Below, in pieces: positions 23,976-35,152 of a stretch of 64,000 bases of DNA. The notes under the pieces were generated by a model, which was not told the origin of the DNA, searched no databases, and was given only the letters and a program-made list of their open reading frames with translations. The stretch's first letter is position 1; every line of letters begins with the position of its first letter. This DNA is from Bugula neritina (lineage: Eukaryota; Bryozoa; Gymnolaemata; Cheilostomatida; Bugulidae). Made by a program: the position numbers and the translations under genes. The stretch covers positions 12,156,980 through 12,220,979 of the forward strand of contig OZ037771.1 in NCBI GenBank assembly GCA_964035545.1. The letters are read 5' to 3'.

Positions 23976-24865
23976 TTTGCATGGCTTTACCCAATTTTGG
24001 TTTATTTTTTTATTTTGTTTCAGAGTATCCAAAAAGAAAGCTAAAATTTATTTAATATATATTATACCAACTTGAGCTTTACATATAATATCAAATAAAT
24101 GCTGTGTTTTGTTAAAATCAATGTTTGCAACTTTGTAGTATATTCAAATTCATAATTTATTTGTAGAGTCACACAACAAGACACTACTCTGACACACTCA
24201 CAAGTTACCACTGATCCAGCAGTATAGATGATTGTTTTCTCCACTGGCTATGCTGTCACGCTTTACTGATGTGGTGTTTAAAACAAACCAATTGTTTGCC
24301 TACGAAGACTAGGGTAAGAAAAAAGTGATCATCACCTGAATCCAAATTAAAGCTGTTTTTTTTATACAAACTAAACTTAGTTTTTATTGAATAAAAAACA
24401 AAGTGAAATCATTAGTTATCAGTCAAATGACTAAATCACTGTTTATAAAGATGAAACACAAATAATCTTATAATATGCTAATGAAGTTTGGCTTTCAAAT
24501 AGCTTTTTTCTGTATATTTGTTGAGGAAGTTTATCTCCAACAAAACTTAGTAGCTGTTGAATATGTGGAGAGTATTTTATGTTGCATAAATTTATAGAGT
24601 AAAAGGTTCTTATCAAAATTTTACAACTTAGCTCATCTACGGTTTAAAAGTGTCAGTCACCCTTCATGCACACTAGAGTTTTATAAAGTTTTAATGAATG
24701 TGCAGTATTTCATAGAATATTGTGTGTCTCGTGAATTTAGCTATTTATACCTTTTCAGTGAGATTGGAGTAAACACACCTCAAAATTCACATCTGGTATC
24801 ACATTGATTTATCGCAAGTAAAAGTACACCAACTAACTAGTCCTTCCCTAATTATACCTGCTTGC
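23976..24865. other. Arm sequence without recognisable gene
   Basis: Mirror of about 470-1330; nothing coding seen. Confidence 0.5.
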
Positions 24866-24876
24866 TTTTGCACTTC

Positions 24877-25097
24877 AAAGGGAGCAGCCGTGGTCTAGGG
24901 GTTAAAGCATTTGCTTTGTCAACACGAAGTCATGGGTTCGAACCCGACAGAGGCTATTGGTGATGTTAGGAAGAGTATTCAGTCATAATTGCTCCTGTGC
25001 CTCATTTGAACAAGTCCTTAGCCCGTTCTAATCAAAACTCTTTCCAACAGGGGTTTCTCACAGGGATAGCAACTATAAAGTTGCATGGGTTTTCTTT
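24877..25097 (+). mobile_element. tRNA-derived SINE, ~221 bp, with 11-bp target-site duplication
   Basis: A tRNA-like head (about 24877-24955) with recognisable pol III A and B boxes, a non-tRNA body and a T-rich 3' end (TTTTCTTTTTTT). It is flanked by direct repeats TTTTGCACTTC at 24866-24876 and 25098-25108. The left arm at about 455-475 has the empty site (AGAAGTGCAAAAGCAAG) with a single copy of the target. The insertion therefore happened after the inverted duplication, or was removed from one arm by conversion. The anticodon arm does not fold well, so no functional tRNA is expected. Confidence 0.9.
24891..24945 (+). promoter_or_regulatory. Internal RNA polymerase III promoter of the SINE
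   Basis: A box TGGTCTAGGGG at 24891-24901 and B box GGTTCGAACCC at 24935-24945. The B box matches the GGTTCGANNCC consensus exactly. Spacing is as in tRNA genes. Whether it is transcribed is unknown. Confidence 0.8.
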
Positions 25098-25108
25098 TTT
25101 TGCACTTC

Positions 25109-28105
25109 TACTTATTTCATATACTTAACCTTTCTCTTGCAGATGAATTACATCTTTTAAGTTGTGAAAGCCTTAAATAGCATGAAATTAATGAGGTTTA
25201 AACCATGCCCACACTAACTAATGATGTGTTTATTGATGGGTAAATTACAGGAAAATATTGTCTCTTTCTTTTTAGATTTACCTACAGTATGACAAACTGC
25301 TGATGGAGGCTTTGCTGAAATTCTTAGGTGATGATTTGTCAATAGTTTACCAGAAAAGATGATACCACGGTGGCTGACGTCATTATGCAGTTTCCAGATT
25401 TCTTTCGGCTTTGCTCTAGTGAAAATGTTGACGAACAATCAACAAAAAGGTTTGTACCATAAAGGAAATTATTGTGTACATGTTGCCAAAGCATAAAGTG
25501 TACTGGACATTTTTAAGTTTCTGTTGAGTTTCGTTTATGCTTTCACTGCATGAAAAAAGTTCCGAGTTTCAGTTAATATCACTCGACCAAGTCCCCAGCT
25601 ATATTTTAAATCATATTGATGCAGAAGTTCTTTTTATAATATTAAAAGTATAACTTGCTTAATCGCTATTTGATGCCCTTTGAAGTTTCCAAACGTAATT
25701 AATTAGTTGATTTGGCAGCATAAGATCGATGATTGATGAAGGCAGCCGATATAATTATAAACATAAGTATCTATATCTATATGAAGTTGTCATTCCAAAT
25801 GATGGTTATTCTGAAATCAGCTGATTAAGTTATCACAAACTAAACATTTTGACCAGTGGCTTTTAAAATGCAACTCGGTGAAATTTCAATCCTAGATAAA
25901 TTGAATTTCTTACTGAAAATCGTGAAGATATTAACGAAAATTTAAAGGGTTATCTCTCTGCGAATTCTAATAGCATGGTGCCAATTAGACTTTAAAGAAT
26001 TCCAAGGCACTATAAAGCATTAAGCCCATTTATGCAAGTAGTTTCAAAGTGCACTGGAATTTCAGTTTACTTGTCATAGTATAGAATACTATTGCCTGCC
26101 TCTTTTAAGCATCTGTAATGTATTAACTACAGTTTGCTTTCAGAAGTGAATTTCTACTTGGTATTTTTGCTAATCATTCTGTTGTTTGCCAGTAGTCTCA
26201 ATTTAATGGAGTTTCCCATTTCAAAGGTGGTTGTGACAATCAAACACATCATGCAGCCTGCAACTACACAATCAATCAGTAATTTCTATTGAAATAGCTT
26301 GTCTGGTTTTTGTTGCTCACCTGAAAGTCTGAGCCTCATCCAAATTGCAAGTTTTTAGAGTTGTTAATTTTTCATGCAGTCTTTCATTTCTTTGTTAGGC
26401 AAGAAATTAGTAACCACTAAAGTCTAGACCTAGTCTTCCATCTGCATGTATACCCATTGTTTGTCCATAAAATAAAACCCTCTACCTAAATTGCACTGAA
26501 TATTGAACTAATAATGAAAATGAATTCCCTAAACTAAAAGTAGCAGTGTGATTTTGGTATTAAAATCAGTTACTAGCATAGAGTCAAGTTATTAACAGGA
26601 ATTTTCAAGTTGAAATGAATGAACTTCATTCTAAATCAGCAAAGTTTAGTCTAAGTAAGCATAGCATTACATCATGTTCTTATTTAACATTGGTAGAAGG
26701 CAACATTTATTTTAAGGACTGTTGTAAACTTAAATGTAATTTTAAGTACTTTCCATGTTTGTTATTGTAGATGGTTCTGTTCTTTGGAATGGATGTGACA
26801 ACTCCCTGTGTCAAAATTAACTGATTGACTACTGAATCCCAATCATGTATTTTGCCAAAAAATGTGTGTCTATTTCATTAGAGAAGATATTAAAAATAAT
26901 TTTGAAACTTCGTCTAGCCAAAAATAACACAGCAGTTTCATTTTTTTAAAAAGTAGCATTTGCCCAAAATTTATTATGTAGTCGAACAATTTCTAGAGAA
27001 AACAGATCTTTCTTCCAGTTTTGCTGATGAATTACACGTTCCATTACCTGCTTGTATTTATAATTTTTTTTGTGCGAGTCAATTAAACTCAATGCAACCT
27101 AGAAATGTCTGAATTTCAGATTTTAATTTCAAGCTTGAATATTCACATTTTTATGTCTGCGTTTGGAAGCTTTGTTGTGTTACTTTACTTTTTATACTTT
27201 CTGAAATAAATATCTTTTCAGCCTCTGCCCATCCATGATTAGAATAGTATAATAATATTTGATTTTTCTTCAATTTTAATAGATGAAAATGTTGATCAGT
27301 TGGAGTATTCAGTTTAGCTGAAGTAACTTGTTTCAAAAAAAGCATTTTTTTGGAATTGTCTGCTCTTCCTTTTAGTAATTTTTAAACCTATGGTAAACGT
27401 ATTAATTATAACTTTTTAAAGATGCGTGTGAACCTAACAAATTAGCATAACTATCAAATAACATTATTGAAATATCCGCATTAAATTTAGCAGACAATCG
27501 GCCACCCAATGAACTTGAAAGATATTGGATTTCTAGTTCAGCGCTGCCATAAATCTAGATATAATGATATAAAGCCAAAACTCATTAATGCATGCAATTA
27601 TCCACCCATTCCCTGACAAAGAATCGAGATAATAACTCCAAAGTTCGTTAGTTAGAGCCACAGTAATAATACTTTAATCCTAATAATTGTCAAGTTTAAT
27701 TTTATACCAAGCCCCAACAAGTACATATCACTATGACAACACAGCCTAAGCACCTCAAATGCAAGAAATTTAGTAATGTGGTGCTACAAATCCTCCAGTT
27801 ACAAATGAGTAGACCTTTCATGATTATTGGTCTACCATAATGTTTATTTAGCTGTAGGGACTAGCATAAATGCTATTATATGTGGAAGGTATTTGAAAAG
27901 CTTCCAACTCTAATTTCAACTATGGGCTATTGTAATTATGCGGATAGTCAAGATACTACACTCAGACTGCCCTATTACAGTACTATGATTGGCTACTGCA
28001 AAACTTATGCCGATAGACAACATTTATTTCAGATGCAATGTATCTCGAAATTGCACATAAGTCTTATGTATGAGATCCAGATACTGTAAAATTATGCCCT
28101 GAAGA
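25109..28105. other. End of right arm, then unique DNA; nothing recognised
   Basis: The arm ends at 25563; beyond it the DNA is unique within the window and AT-rich. Open frames at 25214-25438, 27151-27345 and 27880-28089 match no family I know and have AT-driven composition. Confidence 0.5.
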
Positions 28106-28784
28106 ATTCAGTACCAGTAAAATAAAATCTCACCCAATTGTGCTAGAGTCAAAATTTAAAAACTATGCTGTAGATCTTCTTTTTCTCCAGGGTAACTTTT
28201 TGGAAATTTCAATTTTCATTTTTTTTGCGAAGTTATAGACAAAAAACTTCCCAATTTTGACCAATTTTGCCTGAAAAGCTGACTTTTCAGTACCAGTAAA
28301 ATATCTCAGCAGCAAAGCATGATATCTGAATAAAAATTGCACTGCTGGAATCCTGAGATATTTCTCCAGGGTAATTTTTTTCTTTTTCCAATAACTCTTC
28401 TAGATTGCCCAAAAATTGGTGATTTATACACTGAAAATGACATATTTTTTCATGGGTAATTAGCAGCGCGCAGTACTTCACGCTTCAATGAGCACGTAGA
28501 GATGAGAAGATATTGGTGCGTACATGCTAATTACAGGCTTGCTAGCTGGCAGGCTATAATGAATGGCTTGCTTTCTACTTTGTTTATGTAGCACCCATAA
28601 TGGAATGTTGATAGATAACACAGCCCTAATGAAGGTTGCTGCTTATTGGTTGTAGTTTGATCTCAGGCTAAACAATTGCAAGTAGGCGACACGCATGCCA
28701 CCCGCAGAGCAATATTATTCAAGAACCTAAACTACATTTTGAGAGAAATTTATGATATTCTTAGTGAGGATGCCCTTAACTGTC

Positions 28785-28789
<5 letters not shown>
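28106..28789 (+). mobile_element. Truncated copy of the 19-bp-TIR element
   Basis: Near-identical to 60060-60743 for about 685 bp, including the right terminal repeat TGCCCTTAACTGTCCTGTG at 28771-28789 (one substitution from the other copy). The left end, with its terminal repeat and about 70 bp, is missing: homology starts at GAATTCAGTACCAG. Open frames differ between the two copies, so I see no conserved coding. It abuts the (TA)n tract of the Penelope-like pair. Confidence 0.8.

Positions 28790-28858
<69 letters not shown>
28790..28858. repeat. (TA)n tract, outer edge of Penelope-like copy 1
   Basis: About 69 bp of pure TA directly next to GTTTCTATAATT, the 3' end of the minus-strand Penelope-like fragment. 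It mirrors the tract at 30535-30632. Confidence 0.95.
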
Positions 28859-28862
<4 letters not shown>

Positions 28863-28970
28863 TCTATAATTAAAAAATGAATCAAAAGAACTCAATATTT
28901 CGAAAAATAGAGTATTTATATTTGGCGCTGATACAATTTTGGATATAAAATAAACTTGTATATTCATTTT

Positions 28971-29025
28971 ATCGACTACAATATTGTTATTTCACGTAAT
29001 GCAAGCTACGATCATCAGGTCGTTG
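28971..29025 (-). ncRNA. Candidate hammerhead ribozyme, Penelope-like copy 1
   Basis: On the minus strand: stem I 5' side ending CGAC, core CUGAUGA (29018-29012), stem II CGUAG/UUACG with a CUUGCA loop, core GAAA (28993-28990), a short stem III, and the cleavage-site triplet GUA just before GUCG (predicted cut between 28977 and 28976). Stem I closes with GUCG. The first pair beside the core in stem II is U.U instead of the usual G-C, so activity may be weak. Short-stem-III hammerheads are known in Penelope-like elements. Confidence 0.65.
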
Positions 29026-29090
29026 TGCGTACGGTTGAGTGATTTTGTTTTGAAATTAGCATTGTTTATGTATCGCTACGCTGGAATGTC

Positions 29091-29560
29091 TTAACTAGCA
29101 TCTGTTAAATGCGCAAGTAAAAATCTACGCTTGTGTCTGCACGTGGTGGAGAGCTCTTTTAGTTTGTTGAGGGAGGATAATTCTGGTTGTTTTAAAATCA
29201 TATATTTCTCATAGCTGCATAAGTTACATCTGTTGGTTAGGTTTGAGTATGATTTGCAACTTTTTAAAATATTCCATTTTGGGCTGAATTTCGTGTTGTT
29301 GTCTTTCAAATTCTAGATGTGTCTGCTGAGTCGTGTGCTGTTGGCTTTATCTGCATGTAGGAAAAAGGCTTTATGGTTATTGAATTTGGTTTTGAAGGTA
29401 GTCAAACAGAGTCCTATGTATGAATGGCTGGAATTATTGTCCTGTCTTGTCACAGTCACAGTTTTCTTTGTATAAGCATTTATCATTTAATGGACAGTGG
29501 GAAGGTTGTTTGCAGTTACATTGTGTGTCATTTAGTTTAGTAGCGGTAGTAGGGATGTGT
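29091..29560 (-). pseudogene. Penelope-like GIY-YIG and C-terminal domain remnant
   Basis: Minus-strand pieces in order: CNCKQPSHCPLNDKC, then SHSYIGLCLTTFKTKFNNHK (the YIGL and FKxxxNNH parts of GIY-YIG), then STRLSRHI followed by a stop, NLKDNNTKFSPKWNI, and CNLCSYEKYMILKQPELSSL to KELSTTCRHKRRFLLAHL. These are the usual landmarks of the region after the RT in GIY-YIG Penelope-like elements. In-frame stops and frame changes make it nonfunctional. The continuous open part is 29309-29091. Confidence 0.7.
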
Positions 29561-29600
29561 GCAGTTTTAAGTTTGTGCTGGTATAATCAGCAAACAATTA

Positions 29601-30066
29601 TTGGACAATATAACCACAAAACTCCTCCAGCATATCAAAGTCAACATATGGAAGAATTCCTACTCAGTAATAAACTGGTTTGAAAACATCAAGAACAAAA
29701 GCAGTAAGTCATTTATTACTTTTGACATATGCAATTTCTACCCATCATTAACCGAAGACCTCCTTTACAAAGCCCTTTCCTTTGCGTCACACTTTACCAA
29801 CATACCAACTGAACACCAGAAAATAATTTTACACTCTAAAAAATCCATCCTTATCTCCAATGGTGAACAATGGACAAAAAAGCACGACAGTAATTTTGAT
29901 GTCACTATGGGAAGCTATGACGGTGCCGAAACCTGCCAACTAATTGGAATATACCTGTTTAATCTATTAACTACTGAAATGAATATAGAATGCAATTTAG
30001 GCCAATATAGAGATGATGGACTCATAGTTTGTGAAGAAACACCTAGACATTTAGAACAGAACAAAA
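29601..30066 (+). pseudogene. Penelope-like reverse transcriptase core fragment
   Basis: A continuous open frame. Key residues in order: VNIWKNSYSVINWF, SFITFDICNFYPSL (first catalytic Asp), FDVTMGSYDGAETCQL and QYRDDGLIVCEE (catalytic YRDD). These match the RT of GIY-YIG Penelope-like elements as I know them. The fingers upstream and the thumb downstream are missing, and the frame then runs out of register into the C-terminal fragment. Fragment only, so inactive. Confidence 0.75.
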
Positions 30067-30302
30067 AGCAGACACATCTGGAATTTAAAAGACAACAACA
30101 CGAAATTCAGCTTAAAATGGAATGTTTTAAAAAGTTGCAAATCATACTCACACTTAGCCAACAGATGTAACTTATGCAGCTATGAGAAATATATAATTTT
30201 AAAACAACCAGAATTATCCTCCCTCAACAAACGAAAAGAGCTCTCCACCACGTGCAGACATAAGCGTAGATTTTTACTTGCGCATTTAACAGACGCTAGT
30301 TA
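30067..30302 (+). pseudogene. Penelope-like C-terminal domain remnant
   Basis: Plus-strand pieces with frame changes: KRQQHEIQLK in one frame, then CKSYSHLANRCNLCSYEKYI and SSLNKRKELSTTCRHKRRFL in another. The CxxC...C motif is intact. Counterpart of the minus-strand copy at 29330-29091. Confidence 0.65.
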
Positions 30303-30369
30303 AGACATTCCAGCGTAGCGATGCATAAACAATGATAATTTCAAAACAAAATCGCTCAACCGTACACAC

Positions 30370-30425
30370 AATGACCTGATGATCGTAGCTTGCACTACGT
30401 GAAACAATAATTATTGTAGTCGATA
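30370..30425 (+). ncRNA. Candidate hammerhead ribozyme, Penelope-like copy 2
   Basis: Stem I 5' side AUGAC, core CUGAUGA (30376-30382), stem II CGUAG/CUACG with a CUUGCA loop, core GAAA (30401-30404), palindromic stem III ACAAUAAUUAUUGU, then A and GUCG; predicted cut after 30418. Compared with copy 1, the substitutions in stems I, II and III all keep pairing (C-G to U.G, G.U to G-C, U.G to C-G). The U.U pair next to the core in stem II is shared with copy 1. Confidence 0.65.
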
Positions 30426-30531
30426 AAATGAATATGCAAGTTTATTTTATATCCAAAATTGTATCAGCGCCAAATATAAATACTCTATTTTTCAAAATAT
30501 TGAGTTCTTTTGATTCATTTTTGATTATAGA

Positions 30532-31687
<1,156 letters not shown>

Positions 31688-31753
31688 AAACTTTGAATCA
31701 TGCTGAGACCTTCAGCCTGCAAGCAGGCGCACTCACCACTACATTACAAGCGT
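31688..31753 (-). mobile_element. tRNA-like SINE head, degenerate
   Basis: Minus strand reads TGTAGTGGTGAGTGCGCCTG, then CTTGCAGG..., GGTCTCAGC and ATGATTCAAAG, the layout of a tRNA-derived A box, anticodon arm and a damaged B box. A related head lies about 240 bp upstream on this window. Body and tail not defined. Confidence 0.45.
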
Positions 31754-31929
31754 CACTGGGTGCTCTTGACACTACACCTTACCCACTTTTCAAGAACTCA
31801 GCTGCCTTTTTTATACTACTCCTTCAAGCTTCCCTGACCACTCAACTCCTCTCGGAGTACTACCACACTTTACTAACTGCTGGAATTAGTTATAAAACTT
31901 CCCCCTCCCTCCCCCCTCCCCCCTTCCGT

Positions 31930-31995
31930 ACTTGGGTTACTATCACAGACCTCGGACTTGCACACAGGTGTGCTAACCATTACACATCACAACTG
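31930..31995 (-). mobile_element. tRNA-like SINE head, degenerate
   Basis: Minus strand reads GTGTAATGGTTAGCACACCT, GTGTGCAAGTCCGAGGTCTG and GTAACCCAAG. Good A-box resemblance, B box lost. Same orientation as the head at 31688-31753, suggesting a dimeric or tandem SINE. A 123-codon plus-strand frame across both is a shadow of this non-coding DNA and of C-rich runs. Confidence 0.5.
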
Positions 31996-32354
31996 CTTGG
32001 TTATCGCTACACTACAGAGCAAGAATGTAATGGCACACACTATGGTCTTAGCAGGTTCTGCTAATATTGAGAAAAGTTAACTGAATTTACAGTCGGGGGA
32101 AAAAAATTCTGCAAATGTTTATTTTCATGTTTTTTTGTCTTATTTTAATCTTTAGAAGTTATTTTTTGTTGCATTTCTTATATTCAACTATCATATACAA
32201 TAAAATCCACATTACTATATTCTCATACTGGTTAGAAGTTATGACAAGTTAGTTCAGAGTGATCAGTAATAATTTTTGCAGAAGCTTATTTCCAACAAAA
32301 ATTAGAGCAGCATGGAACATTTATAAGTTCAGCTTGAATATAACTTAATTTGGC

Positions 32355-32520
32355 ATTGAGCATATCTAAGATCATCATGGAACAGAAATAAGATCATCAT
32401 TAAACATATATAATATCACTATTGAACATAAATAAGATCACTATTAAACATACATAATATCACTATTGAGCATAAATAAGATTACCATTGAAAATATATA
32501 AGATCACCATTGAACATAAC
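32355..32520 (+). repeat. 22-bp minisatellite, about 7.5 units
   Basis: Units of the type ATTGAACATAAATAAGATCACT repeat at exactly 22 bp. Units 3 and 5 share TAATATCACT while units 4 and 6 have the TAAGATYACY form, hinting at a 44-bp higher-order period. Confidence 0.9.
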
Positions 32521-33560
32521 TTGGCTCATTGTGATAAATACAAAGAATCAACTTCACAACTCTTTATATCAACATTGATCTAACATACTATTCACTGTGA
32601 ACAGTACCTGACACTAATTTCTATTCACTGCTGGTCAATTTAGGAGCCAAAAAACGAGCTGTTTTAGTTGTCAGCTAATGTTCACTCTAACACTAATATT
32701 TCTCTCTGTGTTTACTTATAACTGCTGTAGCTGATAGTTCAGAGGTTAAAAGTATAATTATACATTGATACGGTCCATTGAGCTCCACTTATATTTGCAC
32801 AATTAGATAAGTGTGCAAATATAAAGCTTTTCAAACTATATATATGGTAAACTCTTCACATGTGACATGATGCATATTATTGGTTGGGCATTCTTAAAAT
32901 ATTTGTGACAGTGATTGTAGCAAGTAGCAACCCTGGAGGTAGTTTCATCAAAAAATTTTATTGTTTGCATTATGTTTCAATTTACTATAATCTTATTGCG
33001 ACAAGTATAATATGCTAAAGCTATTAAATTTCAAATTGCAGTCAACCTAAAGACTAATAATAATGTTAATTATAAATTTTTATAAAGTGATTGGTAAATT
33101 ACAAAAGATAAAAATAGTAAACAAACTTTGTCTTGTTTGAAAAGCACTTAGAATATTATTTGAAGTAGTTTCAAAGAAAATCTGTCTAGCATTTAACTTT
33201 GGGGCTACAGTTCAAAATAATTAGCTAAATTATTATAGTGTTTCAGATATAATTATAGTCATAGTGCAATAATCTATTTCAGTAAAATTAAGATGGGTAT
33301 AGTGAGGGTAAATTAACTGCTCCTATTCTGTTATAGTTGTGTCTTTTTCTACCTTTAACACATTTCCATTTACTTCTACCTCTACCTCTACCGTACTTCT
33401 ATAGATTTGGCAAATCTGCAACAAATTATAATGTGAAGAATTTCAACTATGAAAATTGTTCTATATAGCTTTAATCATATTAATATTTTTTACAAATCAA
33501 GCTGAATTCAATAATTTACCAAAAATCATCAAAGTGGTAATTTTACCGTTTAGCAGGTTG
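32521..33560. other. Unique DNA, nothing recognised
   Basis: AT-rich; a TTCTACCTCTACC repeat near 33367-33393. No coding signal. Confidence 0.5.
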
Positions 33561-33969
33561 AACTTCTTGAGACAGATCCAGGACAGGTAAAATGAGGCTT
33601 GTGCCGAACACTCACTTGCACACACACTTGTTTAGCCTTAAACTCCAGTGGCAATTTTGTTGACATTGACCCAAGTGCCTGCCATACATGGGCTATACGT
33701 TCCCCACATGCACCAGTTTGCTGCCTGTGCTGGTGTTGGACATGCCTACAATAATATTAAATTTTGGGGAAAGATCTTAGTTTCAAAGTAAAAACAATAA
33801 TAATAGCTATTCCTCTTTATTTTTAATGCAGTGAGTTGATGCCTAACTAGAAAGAAAAAAATCTGGATTCACACTCCAGTCTGCCAGGACCATTTTTACC
33901 AGTACCAGTGCCACATGTAGGCGAACATCTTGCACTTGATGCAAGGTCAGTGAAACAGTGAAAACATAC
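33561..33969 (-). other. GC-richer island next to the exon-like series
   Basis: From about 33580 to 33760 the DNA is GC-richer than its surroundings and stays open in more than one frame on both strands. On the minus strand an AG at the end of TATTGTAG precedes RHVQHQHRQQTGACGERIAH and a further 40 codons ending at TAA. It could be a terminal exon of the minus-strand series upstream, but I could not join it in frame. No family recognised. Confidence 0.25.
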
Positions 33970-34159
33970 CATACTGTCAACTCCACTTGTTGTGAGTACA
34001 GCAGTAACTGCAGGTGCAGCTATGTTTGAAATTACATTTTCAAATTGTGTCATAAAATGTTGCTTGGGGAGCAAAAACTCTTAATCCAAATATAGTTGAT
34101 GGGTTCAGAAAGTTTTCTCAACTTAGACCAGTAATTTGTGTAGAAAATACTAATGCTAG
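33970..34159 (-). CDS. Exon-like segment of a possible minus-strand gene
   Basis: 190 nt bounded by a strong acceptor (TTTGTTCTTCTTTTAG) and donor (GTATGT). One frame, entered from the preceding segment as GAA T/CT AGC, reads SISIFYTNYWSKLRKLSEPI before a stop at about two-thirds; another is open at the end (TQFENVISNIAAPAVTAVLT). No single frame crosses the whole segment, so it may be mis-bounded, non-coding or a decayed exon. Product unknown. Confidence 0.25.
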
Positions 34160-34250
34160 CTAAAAGAAGAACAAAGAAATAAAGAGCAGTTTTAAAGCTC
34201 TCTTTACAGAGTCATAATTTTAAAACAAGAGATTTATCTGTATTACTCAC

Positions 34251-34387
34251 ATTCTCTAAAAGAAACTTTCACTGCATCAGTAGTAGTGTTAAGACAAGAC
34301 TTTCGTTTGTGCAAACATCTTTCTTCCATTCAATGCAGCCTTCTTCTTTTATGTCATAACATGGAACAGCGTGCACACAATTTTGTA
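34251..34387 (-). CDS. Exon-like segment, cysteine-rich
   Basis: 137 nt between an acceptor (CTTTTGTTTTAG) and a strong donor (GTGAGT). Joined in phase to the 45-nt segment before it, the frame reads LQNCVHAVPCYDIKEEGCIE, then WKKDVCTNES, and stops before the donor. The next frame is open to the donor (CLHKRKSCLNTTTDAVKVSF). Several cysteines suggest an extracellular domain, but I recognise no family. The frame conflict suggests a pseudogene or an exon boundary I have wrong. Confidence 0.35.
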
Positions 34388-34629
34388 CTAAAACAAAAGT
34401 ATGTTTATGCATTTAAATAAAGTCATTAGCCTATAGCATAATACTGTTGTTTTCCTGCAGCATACTGAGTTGAAAAAACCGCATTGTTTATATAACAATT
34501 CATAAAACTATGATGAAAAATCATATTCGATTTAAACCGTTGTACTATTCTAAAAGTAAGAATAAACTTTAAAAGTTTCAATGCTCTACCGTATTATAGC
34601 TACAAGTATAACAAATGAAGATAACTTAC

Positions 34630-34674
34630 AATCAGCCAAACCTTCTTGTATAAGATCTACAACTAGAAGCGCAC
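34630..34674 (-). CDS. Exon-like 45-nt segment
   Basis: Preceded by TTTAATTTTTAG and followed by GTAAGT, both close to consensus. In the frame that joins to the next segment it reads ALLVVDLIQEGLAD. Phase is 1 in, 1 out, compatible with the downstream segment (GAT T/TA CAA). It is too short for chance splice signals to be excluded. Confidence 0.35.
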
Positions 34675-35060
34675 CTAAAAATTAAAATAAAACGTTAAAA
34701 ATGCGCACCTTATAGCATTAAATAGGCATTGGTTTAATTTATTCTTTATAGTCCTTTAAAATGCTACTTATAGACGATGTATTTAGCTAAAAAGGTAAGT
34801 GATGACTTTTCTTCTATATGGTAATAGAGCAAAGAAACACCAACAATTATATACAATTATCAATAAAAGTAATATTAAAGAACATATAATTTAAACCTTT
34901 TTTAGTTTTAGCTATGTGTACCTTCTTTTAGTATAAAACTATTTAAGCAACAACCATAGTTTTCTATCAAAAAGCTTTAAAAAACAGAATTAAACTTTGT
35001 TTAACTTATACAGTCAAAATTTACCATAGTCAAAAATTAGTGTAAAAGTTTATTACTTAC

Positions 35061-35152
35061 AAATTGTCGCTGGTTTTCTTGCAACAAATAAAACTCAGTA
35101 ATTCGAGTTCTGTCTTCAAAGCATCTCACAAAATTTAGTGTTCTTGAATTTG
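35061..35152 (-). CDS. Exon-like 92-nt segment
   Basis: Bounded by ...TGTCAATATAG and GTAAGT. One frame is open throughout: NSRTLNFVRCFEDRTRITEF then YLLQENQRQF. It ends in phase 0, which does not fit the 45-nt segment (needs one incoming base), so another exon would have to lie in 34675-35060. Product unknown. Confidence 0.3.

Larger units (their letters stand above)
15934..25563 (-). repeat. Right arm of the ~25.6 kb inverted repeat
   Basis: Reverse complement of 2-9714. The inner boundary is sharp: the two arms match from 15934 outward and differ just inside it (15870-15933 against 9715-9780). The homology is lost in the last bases before 25564. This arm contains a tRNA-derived SINE absent from the left arm and only one copy of the 127-bp sequence. 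Divergence is a few percent, so it is not a trivially identical assembly mirror. Confidence 0.95.
28860..29600 (-). mobile_element. Penelope-like element fragment, copy 1 (3' portion)
   Basis: Reads on the minus strand from about 29600 to 28860: a cysteine-rich stretch, a degraded GIY-YIG endonuclease domain, the conserved C-terminal cysteine motif, a 3' untranslated region with a hammerhead-like fold, and a terminal (TA)n. The last 470 bp are an inverted repeat of 30067-30534 in copy 2. The RT is absent in this copy. GIY-YIG and hammerhead motifs are both established features of Penelope-like elements. Confidence 0.75.

Noticed and set aside
23787-24032. Glutamate/arginine-rich open frame on the minus strand
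   Set aside because: Translation of the CT/GA dinucleotide tract.
28676-28967. Tyrosine/isoleucine repeat frames across the TA tracts (also 30428-30712)
   Set aside because: Translation of (TA)n, open on both strands by necessity.
31693-32064. 123-codon open frame on the plus strand
   Set aside because: Overlaps two tRNA-like SINE heads and C-rich runs; no recognised domain.
33600-33760. Possible thrombospondin- or EGF-like cysteine pattern on the minus strand
   Set aside because: Several frames are open on both strands and the cysteine spacing fits neither family properly; not assignable by eye.
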